Of a DNA stretch of 7,471 nt, positions 1 to 5,879 are shown in pieces. The stretch is from Bacteroidota bacterium (lineage in GTDB: Bacteria; Bacteroidota; Bacteroidia; Sphingobacteriales; Sphingobacteriaceae). How positions within the stretch are numbered: the stretch's first letter is position 1; each line of letters starts with the position of its first letter. Made by a program: the position numbers and the translations under genes. Location: positions 1 through 7,471 of the forward strand of contig JABDBT010000100.1 in assembly GCA_013288465.1 (NCBI GenBank), in the 5' to 3' direction. The notes under the pieces were generated by a model. It was not told the origin of the DNA, made no database searches, and was given only the letters and a program-made list of their open reading frames with translations.

Positions 1-246
1 GATCATGTATTACTATCTAAAGCAAGCGAACTGGATCTGGTTGATGAAGAGTTCCGGGCTATATTAACTATTGAACGTATCAGTGCTATTATTGACCTGA
101 TCCCGGATGAATGGCTAACCGGCGAAACATCATTTGATACCCCCGGCCATTACCGGGAGGCCTATATACAATTTTTGGTATCGCGCATTGCACATTCGGC
201 AAATTTTATAAAAGAGGCACAACATGCAAGGGAAGCACTTATTTGA
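1..246 (+). CDS. HipA-like kinase family protein, C-terminal fragment (5' truncated by window edge)
   Basis: Frame 1 is open from the first base to TGA at 244-246 and gives 81 residues with no start, so this is the tail of a gene beginning upstream. The visible part is helical and soluble: an acidic stretch (LDLVDEEFRAIL), then IIDLIPDEWL, then a helix with FLVSRIAHSANFIKEA. The IPxEWL element followed by a 'YxxFLxxRI' helix resembles the C-terminal end of HipA-like kinase domain proteins, which are often encoded directly before DUF3037 genes. The overlap with the next gene fits that pairing. The catalytic part lies outside the window, so kinase activity cannot be judged here. That this is coding is quite certain from the open frame and the overlap. 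The family name is recalled from neighbourhood and motif, and is moderately sure. Confidence 0.6.
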   Translation, partial: DHVLLSKASELDLVDEEFRAILTIERISAIIDLIPDEWLTGETSFDTPGHYREAYIQFLVSRIAHSANFIKEAQHAREALI

Positions 247-607
247 GTACGCCATTATACGCGTTGTGCCAAGGGTAGAGCGCGAAGAATTTTTAAATAT
301 TGGAGTGATACTTTATTGCAAAAAAGAGAATTTTTTGCAGGTTAAATACCTGCTGCATGAAGAACGCCTGCAATGTTTTTTTGGTTATATAGATATTGCC
401 GAAGTAAAGCAACATCTCAGCTCGTTCGAACGCATTTGCGCCGGCGACGAAGCCGCCGGCCCAATTGGTAAACTGGATATGGCATCGCGCTTTCGCTGGC
501 TCACAGCAACCCGCAGCACCGTTGTACAGGCATCAAAAGTACACCCTGGCTTTTGTACCGACGCATTAGAAACATTGAACAGGATATTTGAGCAATTGGT
601 GGCTTAG
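224..607 (+). CDS. DUF3037 domain-containing protein
   Basis: This is a 127-residue soluble protein with no signal peptide or membrane segment. The N-terminal signature FEYAIIRVVPRVEREEFLNIGVILYC (residues 7-32, in overlapping pieces EYAIIRVVPRVER and EEFLNIGVILYC) is the hallmark of DUF3037. The domain fills the whole protein, the usual size for the family. The biochemical function is unknown. Its ATG lies inside the preceding kinase-like gene and the two reading frames overlap by 23 bp, so the products are probably translationally coupled and act together. An AGAGG stretch about ten bases before the ATG could serve as a ribosome site. It runs convergently into the VOC gene with only 32 bp between the stops and no clear hairpin there. 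The family call is confident; any role as partner or regulator of the kinase is inference. Confidence 0.85.
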   Translation: MQGKHLFEYAIIRVVPRVEREEFLNIGVILYCKKENFLQVKYLLHEERLQCFFGYIDIAEVKQHLSSFERICAGDEAAGPIGKLDMASRFRWLTATRSTVVQASKVHPGFCTDALETLNRIFEQLVA

Positions 608-639
608 ATCCTAACACCAAATAAAACGCTATCCTGTCC

Positions 640-1020
640 CTACTCATCCTTCGGTTCCCAAAGCTCAATTATATTACCTTCCGGATCGAGTATATGGATA
701 AACTTGCCATAATCATATTCAGCAAGTTCATCAACAATGGTCACGTTGTCTCTTTTTAGCTCGTCAAGCAGCGCAACCAGGTTTTCTACCCGGTAATTGA
801 TCATAAAGGGCTTTGCCGAAGGGTTGAAATATTTGGTATCCTGCGAAAATGTGCACCAGCTTGTAGATCCTTTTTTTGATGGGTCATCATCCTCCCGCCA
901 CTCAAAGGTTGTTCCGTATTGGCCAACAGGCAATCCAAGATTTTTCACATACCATTCGTTCATACCTTTCGGGTCATTGCATTTAAAAAATACGCCGCCC
1001 AGGCCCGTTACTTTTTTCAT
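640..1020 (-). CDS. VOC (vicinal oxygen chelate / glyoxalase-like) family protein
   Basis: This 126-residue cytoplasmic protein has the size of a single VOC domain of two beta-alpha-beta-beta-beta modules. Visible marks are WYVKNLGLPVG (residues 23-33), the usual helix and turn of module one, INYRVENLVALLDELK (74-89), the start of module two, and YGKFIHILDPEGNIIELWEP (104-123), the diagnostic C-terminal hairpin. E119 in IIELWEP is the usual metal-ligand glutamate. The first strand (GGVFFKCND) carries no His, Glu or Gln at the usual first ligand position, so metal binding is uncertain. The family includes glyoxalase I, dioxygenases, resistance proteins and many uncharacterised members; nothing here fixes the substrate. 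It lies 22 bp after the DUF4199 gene on the same strand and is probably cotranscribed with it. The ATG is followed directly by the first beta strand and needs no alternative start. Confidence 0.85.
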   Translation of the reverse strand: MKKVTGLGGVFFKCNDPKGMNEWYVKNLGLPVGQYGTTFEWREDDDPSKKGSTSWCTFSQDTKYFNPSAKPFMINYRVENLVALLDELKRDNVTIVDELAEYDYGKFIHILDPEGNIIELWEPKDE

Positions 1021-1042
1021 ATTTAATCAGTTTTGTTTTTAT

Positions 1043-1582
1043 TTATACGTTTACGGTAATTGGTTTAGATCTCTTTTTAAGTATTAGCGCAGCTATGAAC
1101 GATATCACGATGCCAACCGGCGCAATTTCTAAATAGGTGAACATGGCCCTAAAGGTGGCGCTTGTTTTATATTTCGCCATTGTGGTTGCCATTTCAGCTC
1201 CCTGCTTTTGTATAACCGCGGCGCTTGCTCCGCTGGCTTTCAATTCGGCTAAGGCCTGAGCCTGGTATTTTTCAGCAAAATCAGTATTGAAATAACTACA
1301 ATCGATCATCCAAACTATTACATATACTGTTGATGCAATAAGCGTTATCCAAAGGCCAATAACCAATGCTTTACCAAAAGTAACCTGGCCACTATTTTGC
1401 GTATCCCGATAATTTTTAATAGCCACAAATATGAGCGAAAATGCCAGTATCATACTTGCATAGCCAAATAGCATCCGGGTGTTCAGGCTTAAATGATTGC
1501 TCAATACCCCTTCGCTAAGCACTCCCCATGATACACTTATAATACCGGCTATTACGCCACAAACCCAAATTGTCTTTTTCAT
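1043..1582 (-). CDS. DUF4199 domain-containing membrane protein
   Basis: This 179-residue integral membrane protein has four predicted hydrophobic segments at about residues 4-22, 36-56, 70-92 and 146-168. A 50-residue hydrophilic, Ala/Lys/Gln-rich helical stretch (about 97-145, with EKYQAQALAELKASG and MATTMAKYKTS) separates the third and fourth segments. This architecture, with TFGKALVIGLWIT leading into the third helix and a KKRS-type positive tail after the fourth, is that of DUF4199, a family common in Bacteroidota and without known function. The tail and positive-inside rule suggest a cytoplasmic C terminus. It follows the LuxR-type gene after 120 bp and precedes the VOC gene by 22 bp. 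A promoter-like sequence in the 120-bp gap suggests it can be transcribed separately from the regulator. Family call confident, function unknown. Confidence 0.85.
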   Translation of the reverse strand: MKKTIWVCGVIAGIISVSWGVLSEGVLSNHLSLNTRMLFGYASMILAFSLIFVAIKNYRDTQNSGQVTFGKALVIGLWITLIASTVYVIVWMIDCSYFNTDFAEKYQAQALAELKASGASAAVIQKQGAEMATTMAKYKTSATFRAMFTYLEIAPVGIVISFIAALILKKRSKPITVNV

Positions 1583-1614
1583 TTTGTTTATTGTTTTAAG
1601 TTTTACATTCTGCT

Positions 1615-1644
1615 CAAAATTGAAATATCAGGTTGGTTTTTCAA
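1615..1644 (-). promoter_or_regulatory. Candidate Bacteroidota-type promoter for DUF4199-VOC
   Basis: Read on the minus strand, TTG (1644-1642) is followed by 19 bases and then CAATTTTG (1622-1615). The second element matches seven of eight consensus bases of the Bacteroidota -7 element TAnnTTTG, and the spacing suits the -33 TTTG element. Transcription would start about 25-30 bases before the DUF4199 ATG. The elements sit in an inverted repeat, ATTGAAA (1619-1625) and TTTCAAT (1639-1645), that could be an operator. This is a consensus match only. Confidence 0.4.
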
Positions 1645-1702
1645 TCATACTTTCGGGTGATTTTGCAGAAAGATGCGGTTATCACACTAAAGGGTGACTG
1701 TT

Positions 1703-2170
1703 TCACGGTATCAGGCTAATTCGTTTTGCTTTTTCAATAGCCTGTGTACGGCGTTCAACTTCCAGCTTTAAAAACAGGTTAGACGTATGTGTTTTTATGG
1801 TGTTTAACGAAACAAATAAACGGTCGGCAATTTGCTGGTTGCTTAACCCATCAGCCATTAATTGCAAAACTTCCAGTTCGCGGCTGCTTAAACGCAGTTT
1901 GTTTAGTTCATCCTGGTTTACTATAAAATCCGGATTGGTAAAAACCGTCTTTTCAATCACAACTGTTTCAACCTTGGGTTTGATCAGCTTTAACGCGAGC
2001 CAGATACCCAACCCGGTAAATAATACAGCTATGGCACCCGCATATATTTCAAAAGCGTTATTAATTATAATAAAATGCCATTCGAGCCATTTTAACAGCA
2101 ATAATAATGCGGCAAGCGACACACCGTAAAGTATAATTTGCTTGTTTCTTGCTAATACATTAAAGGCCAT
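1703..2170 (-). CDS. Membrane-anchored LuxR-type (GerE) HTH transcriptional regulator
   Basis: This 155-residue protein has two hydrophobic segments at about 11-28 and 42-62, joined by a short loop (about 29-41, containing E30, H32 and E41). A charged linker (63-92) follows, then a LuxR/GerE DNA-binding domain at about 94-150. The HTH signature is clear: LSSRELEVLQLMADGLS, NQQIADRLFVSLNTIKTHTSNLFLKL, with IKTHTSNLF in the recognition helix. There is no receiver domain and no autoinducer domain. Positive residues before helix 1 (R8, K10) and after helix 2 (KLIKPK) put the N terminus and the HTH in the cytoplasm, with only the small loop outside. This makes it a one-component regulator tethered to the membrane. 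It is first in the minus-strand cluster, so DUF4199 and VOC are its likely targets (inference). The signal it senses cannot be read from the sequence. Confidence 0.85.
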   Translation of the reverse strand: MAFNVLARNKQIILYGVSLAALLLLLKWLEWHFIIINNAFEIYAGAIAVLFTGLGIWLALKLIKPKVETVVIEKTVFTNPDFIVNQDELNKLRLSSRELEVLQLMADGLSNQQIADRLFVSLNTIKTHTSNLFLKLEVERRTQAIEKAKRISLIP

Positions 2171-2273
2171 AGGTTAAACTATTTATCGCTCAGCTTTTTT
2201 ATTAATACATTATTGTATAAAATTACTCGTTCGCTGTTGTAATTTACAGAAATTATATTTTATATTTAACCAC

Positions 2274-2306
2274 CAATTATAAACCAGGTTATTACCTGTT
2301 GCCAAA
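2274..2306 (-). promoter_or_regulatory. Candidate promoter for the LuxR-type gene, with a palindrome in its spacer
   Basis: On the minus strand TTTG (2306-2303) is followed by 21 bases and TATAATTG (2281-2274), which matches seven of eight bases of TAnnTTTG. The 5' leader would be about 100 bases. The spacer contains the inverted repeat CAGGTTATTACCTG (2285-2298), well placed for a repressor or autoregulator. The alternative -7 match TAAATTTG (2310-2303) is exact but has no -33 element at a suitable distance. Confidence 0.33.
2285..2298. repeat. Inverted repeat CAGGT-N4-ACCTG, possible operator
   Basis: Perfect 5-bp arms (2285-2289 and 2294-2298) flank four bases, between the putative -33 and -7 elements of the LuxR-type gene. 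The half-site CAGGTT also occurs at 1629-1634 in the candidate DUF4199 promoter. Short enough to be chance; operator function is inference. Confidence 0.3.
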
Positions 2307-2486
2307 TTTATTACTGCAATTTTTCCCTTTATTTTATACTGGGAAAAATAGTGGTAAAATAATAATTACACAACAATTCAACCTGCTATTCTTTGAAAAA
2401 CAAAAAAATGCAGCAATAATTGATTCTACTACGATCGATTACAACAATAATTGCATTTTATCTATCAAAAAACACCTTTTTTTATC

Positions 2487-2511
2487 ATTTATAGATTCAA
2501 ATTCTATAAAT
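2487..2511. repeat. AT-rich inverted repeat, 9-bp arms, 7-base loop
   Basis: ATTTATAGA (2487-2495) and TCTATAAAT (2503-2511) are perfect reverse complements. It is not followed by a T-run, so it is not a standard terminator. In sequence this AT-rich such a dyad can arise by chance. Confidence 0.4.
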
Positions 2512-2562
2512 AATTTCAATTTTTATAAAAAACAGATAAGTTTTAATGCTTTTTTCCAAATA

Positions 2563-2594
2563 AAATATGTCTTTTTTGTTTTTATGACATATTT
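2563..2594. repeat. AT-rich inverted repeat, 9-bp arms, 14-base T-rich loop
   Basis: AAATATGTC (2563-2571) and GACATATTT (2586-2594) are perfect reverse complements around a T-rich loop. It lies about 120 bp before the large amidohydrolase start, so it may fall in the operon's 5' leader or serve as a dyad binding site. Chance occurrence is possible in this composition. Confidence 0.4.
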
Positions 2595-2716
2595 AATTTC
2601 AAAAAGCCTTTTAAAATGTAACTTTTTTGCGTCAATCTGCTTTTTTGGATTTTACTATTTTTAAATTACTAATTTGTCCATTGTTTATTTATTAACTGAC
2701 CTAATTTAATTCACGA

Positions 2717-5700
2717 ATGAAAAAACTATTACTCTTCAGTTTTGCCCTGATGATTTTTCAATTGTGCCGTGCGCAGGAAACGTTTCCTGTTAATGGTGCC
2801 TGGGATATCCACCAGGGGCAATTCGCCTTTGTTAACGCTAACATAGTAGTTAGCGCTGATCAAACCATAACCGGCGGTACCCTGCTGGTTAAAGACAAAA
2901 TGATAGAGGCCGTAGGCACAGGTATTGCGGTGCCCAAAGGCTATGTTACTATCGACCTTAAAGGTAAATTTATTTATCCTGGCTTAGTTGATGCCTTTAC
3001 TACCTACGGTATGCCCGAAGCAGCAAGAGCAGCTGCCGGAGCAGCTGCCTTTGGCGGCGGCCGCAGTTCAGTCACCGTATCAACCAAACAAGGCGCTTTT
3101 GGATGGAATGAAGCTATTAAACCCGAAATGAGTGCTAAATCTATATTTCATGTTGATGCTGCAAAAGCGGCCGACCTGAAGAAAATTGGCTTTGGTACTG
3201 TACAATCGTTAATACATGATGGTATTGCCCGCGGCACTTCGGTAGTTGTTGGTTTAGCCGATGACCGCGATAACTTTGTAATGATCAATGATAATGCTGC
3301 CGCTAATTATTCTTTTAGCAAGGGTACAGCTGCAACAAATTATCCTTCTTCATTAATGGGCACTATAGCCTTAATACGCCAAACTTATTATGACGCGCAA
3401 TGGTATAAAAACCAAAAAGAAGAGTATAATATCTCTTTAGACGAGTTTAATAAAACCCAAAATTTACCACAAGTTTTTGAAGTGAGCGATCCGGAAAGTG
3501 TTTTGCGCGCCGCCAAAATTGGTAAAGAATTTGGCAAACAATATATTTTAAAAACTGATGGTGAAGAATATCAACGCATTGATGCCATGAAGGCTACCGG
3601 TAGCGCTTTTATTATTCCTTTAACCTTTCCTGCCCCTTATGATGTGGAAGATCCGCTGGATGCCCGCAACGTAAGCTACGCGCAGTTAAAAGGATGGGAA
3701 TTGGCACCAACTAATCCCGGCGCACTGGAAAAAGCGGGTATAAAATTCGCTATTACCTCATACGGTTTAACCAACGCACGCGATTTCTGGACAAACATCA
3801 GGAGCGCCATGAATTATGGGCTGACCGAAAAACAAGCCTTAAACGCGTTAACAACCATCCCTGCCGAAATGCTGGGCGTAAGTGATAAAGTAGGCACATT
3901 GGCTAAAGGAAAAATAGCCAGCTTCCTAATCACTTCTGATAACCTATTTAAAGCTGATAATGTAATTTATGAAAACTGGGTTGAAGGCCAGCAATACGTG
4001 GTATCAAAAATGGATATTGCTGATATGCGCGGCACCTACTCACTTTCGGGCGATGGTTTAGCCAATACTACATTGGTTATAGGCGGCGCACCCGGAACTT
4101 ATGATCTGAACATATCACGTACCGGGGCCGATAGCGCACGTGCACGCGGTACTATTACCCGCACCGGCGATCAGCTAAGTATGTATTATAATATGAAAGG
4201 CATGACTCGCTTAGCTGGTTATATAGCGTCGGCTTCGCCAGTAATAATTAAAGGCAACGCTACTTTACCTGATGGGAAAAATGTTACCTGGACAGCAACT
4301 TACACAGGCCCTGCCCCGGCAGGACAAGGTGGAGGCGGCTTCGGCGGTGGCGGTGGCGGCCAGCGTGGTGGTGGCGGTGCCGGTGGCGCTGCACGGACAA
4401 ATACAACCGCTGGCCCTGTTGTTTATCCGTTTGTAGCTTTCGGTAATACAGAAATACCAAAAGCCGAAACCGTACTGTTAAAAAACGGAACAGTTTGGAC
4501 AAACGAAAAGCAAGGCATTTTAACAAATACCGACGTTTTACTTGAAAACGGCAAAATAAAAGCAATAGGCAAAAACCTTTCGGCACCTGCCGGGGCCAAA
4601 GTAATTGATGCTACCGGAAAGCACATTACCCCGGGCATTGTTGACGAGCACTCACATATTGCTGCTACTGGTGGTATTAATGAAGGCACACACTCGGTTA
4701 CTGCCGAAGTACGTATTGCCGATGTAATTGACGCGCAGGATATTGAACTATACCGCCAGTTAGCCGGTGGTGTAACTACCTCGCACATCCTGCATGGCTC
4801 TGCAAATGCTATTGGCGGCCAAACACAATTGATCAAACATCGCTGGGGCCTATTGCCTGAAGAATGTAAATTTGAAGGCGCTGATGGGTTTATCAAATTC
4901 GCTTTAGGTGAAAACGTTAAAGGAAGTAACAATGGTGGCGGTGGTTTTCAAGCCAATACTGTTCTGCGTTTCCCGCAAACACGCATGGGTGTTGAAGAAG
5001 TATATGTTGACGCGTTTACACGCGCCCGTGAGTACAAAGAAGCCCGCGCTGTAAAAGGCAGCACTACGCGCCGCGACCTGCAACTGGAAGCATTGGCCGA
5101 GATAATGGATAGCAAACGATTTATCACCTGCCACTCTTACGTACAGTCTGAAATTAATATGCTGATGCATGTTGCCGATTCAATGGGCTTCCATGTAAAT
5201 ACGTTTACCCACATATTAGAAGGCTATAAAGTAGCTGATAAAATGAAAGCGCACCATGAATTTGCCTCAACTTTTTCTGATTGGTGGGCTTATAAAAATG
5301 AAGTTGCCGAAGCTATAGCTTATAACGGTACGCTTATGCATGACGCAGGTTTAATTGTAGCATTCAACTCGGACGATGCCGAAATGGCCCGCCGTTTAAA
5401 CCAGGAAGCCGGCAAAGCGGTAGCTTACGGAAAAATGAGCGAGGAAGAAGCGTTAAAACTGGTAACACTTAACCCTGCAACCATGTTGCACGTAGAAAAC
5501 AGGGTTGGCAGTTTAAAACCGGGTAAAGATGCCGATGTGGTAGTATGGTCTGCCGATCCGCTATCTGTTTACGCGGTTTGCGAAAAAACTTATGTTGATG
5601 GCGTTCCATACTGGGATTATTCAAAAGATGCTGAAAACCGAAAAATGATGAATGCCGAATCGGCCCGTATCATCCAAAAAATGATCGAAGCTAAAAGTGG

Positions 5701-5860
5701 TGGCGCTGCTACCCAAAGGCCAACACAGGCGCGCAGGCGTTTATATACTTGCGACAGTGTAGAAGATCAAAATTTTGTGGTTGCTGATGAATATACTGAC
5801 ATGCAAAAAGCAAGACAGGCTGCATCAGAAAAATCAGACGATAATAACATTAAGAACTAA
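2717..5860 (+). CDS. Exported two-barrel amidohydrolase: degenerate N-terminal module fused to an active-type C-terminal module
   Basis: This 1047-residue protein begins with a signal peptide (MKKLLLFSFALMIF..., likely cut at CRA|Q20) and so acts in the periplasm or envelope. Residues about 35-432 form an amidohydrolase-like module, recognisable by PGLVDAFTTYG (88-98) and the closing KVGTLAKGKIASFLI (391-405). Its HxH is replaced by F94/T96 and the later ligands are absent. Residues 437-530 form a beta-rich domain, followed by a Gly-rich linker (536-558). Residues 583-968 are a second module with all ligands: H645 and H647 in PGIVDEHSH, H806 (ITCHSY), H832 (FTHILEGY) and D886 (NSDDAE). K727 and a GENVK motif (731-735) lie where a bridging ligand is often found. 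It belongs to the imidazolonepropionase-like, metal-dependent group; the substrate is unknown. About 80 tail residues follow, largely polar. It is nearly twice the usual single-module length of 400-450. It leads an operon with the gene 19 bp downstream. Confidence 0.92.
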   Translation: MKKLLLFSFALMIFQLCRAQETFPVNGAWDIHQGQFAFVNANIVVSADQTITGGTLLVKDKMIEAVGTGIAVPKGYVTIDLKGKFIYPGLVDAFTTYGMPEAARAAAGAAAFGGGRSSVTVSTKQGAFGWNEAIKPEMSAKSIFHVDAAKAADLKKIGFGTVQSLIHDGIARGTSVVVGLADDRDNFVMINDNAAANYSFSKGTAATNYPSSLMGTIALIRQTYYDAQWYKNQKEEYNISLDEFNKTQNLPQVFEVSDPESVLRAAKIGKEFGKQYILKTDGEEYQRIDAMKATGSAFIIPLTFPAPYDVEDPLDARNVSYAQLKGWELAPTNPGALEKAGIKFAITSYGLTNARDFWTNIRSAMNYGLTEKQALNALTTIPAEMLGVSDKVGTLAKGKIASFLITSDNLFKADNVIYENWVEGQQYVVSKMDIADMRGTYSLSGDGLANTTLVIGGAPGTYDLNISRTGADSARARGTITRTGDQLSMYYNMKGMTRLAGYIASASPVIIKGNATLPDGKNVTWTATYTGPAPAGQGGGGFGGGGGGQRGGGGAGGAARTNTTAGPVVYPFVAFGNTEIPKAETVLLKNGTVWTNEKQGILTNTDVLLENGKIKAIGKNLSAPAGAKVIDATGKHITPGIVDEHSHIAATGGINEGTHSVTAEVRIADVIDAQDIELYRQLAGGVTTSHILHGSANAIGGQTQLIKHRWGLLPEECKFEGADGFIKFALGENVKGSNNGGGGFQANTVLRFPQTRMGVEEVYVDAFTRAREYKEARAVKGSTTRRDLQLEALAEIMDSKRFITCHSYVQSEINMLMHVADSMGFHVNTFTHILEGYKVADKMKAHHEFASTFSDWWAYKNEVAEAIAYNGTLMHDAGLIVAFNSDDAEMARRLNQEAGKAVAYGKMSEEEALKLVTLNPATMLHVENRVGSLKPGKDADVVVWSADPLSVYAVCEKTYVDGVPYWDYSKDAENRKMMNAESARIIQKMIEAKSGGAATQRPTQARRRLYTCDSVEDQNFVVADEYTDMQKARQAASEKSDDNNIKN
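4322..4390 (+). repeat. Glycine-codon-rich low-complexity linker (GGN repeats) inside the large amidohydrolase
   Basis: This encodes residues 536-558, almost all Gly with a few Gln, Phe, Arg and Ala. It consists of reiterated GGTGGC/GGCGGT units and links the beta-rich middle domain to the catalytic barrel. It is much more GC-rich than its surroundings and likely a flexible hinge; such codon runs are prone to length change. Confidence 0.8.
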
Positions 5861-5879
5861 TAATCCTATTTAAACGATC

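Larger units (their letters stand above)
2171..2716. other. AT-rich divergent intergenic region (546 bp) with several dyads
   Basis: This stretch lies between the divergent starts of the LuxR-type gene and the large amidohydrolase gene. It is extremely AT-rich: 20 of 120 bases are G or C over 2461-2580. An open frame at 2299-2664 encodes a Phe/Asn/Ile-rich product that looks like a by-product of base composition and resembles no family I know. Two AT-rich stem-loops with perfect 9-bp arms occur here, at 2487-2511 and 2563-2594. No convincing -33/-7 pair was found for the amidohydrolase operon; the closest is TACTAATTTG at 2667-2676, whose spacing is off by two bases. The gap may carry a long leader or regulatory sites. 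Confidence 0.6.

Noticed and set aside
608..639. Terminator between the convergent DUF3037 and VOC genes
   Set aside because: The 32-bp gap shows no stem with a T-run on either strand.
797..1087. Plus-strand frame opposite the VOC gene
   Set aside because: It overlaps a clear VOC-fold gene, and the product shows no domain or recognisable start signal.
1797..2129. Plus-strand frame opposite the LuxR-type gene
   Set aside because: It is an antisense shadow of a gene with an unmistakable LuxR HTH signature.
2299..2664. 121-codon open frame in the AT-rich intergenic region, with a TTG start
   Set aside because: The product is dominated by Phe, Asn, Ile, Lys and Ser, with no domain, signal or ribosome site. 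The composition is what AT-rich noncoding DNA gives, and no family is recognisable.
2644..2676. TTTG ... TACTAATTTG as the promoter of the amidohydrolase operon
   Set aside because: The -7 part has four rather than two bases between TA and TTTG. In this AT-rich stretch such near-matches are common.
2717..2776. Lipoprotein signal (Cys at residue 17) in the large amidohydrolase
   Set aside because: The residues before Cys are Phe-Gln-Leu, which does not fit a lipobox needing a small residue at -1. Cleavage at CRA|Q fits an ordinary signal peptide better.
4284..5170. Three long minus-strand open frames opposite the large amidohydrolase gene
   Set aside because: They are shadows of a well-supported plus-strand gene. 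Their products are Arg/His-, Pro/Ser- or Phe-rich and low in complexity where they oppose the Gly-rich linker.
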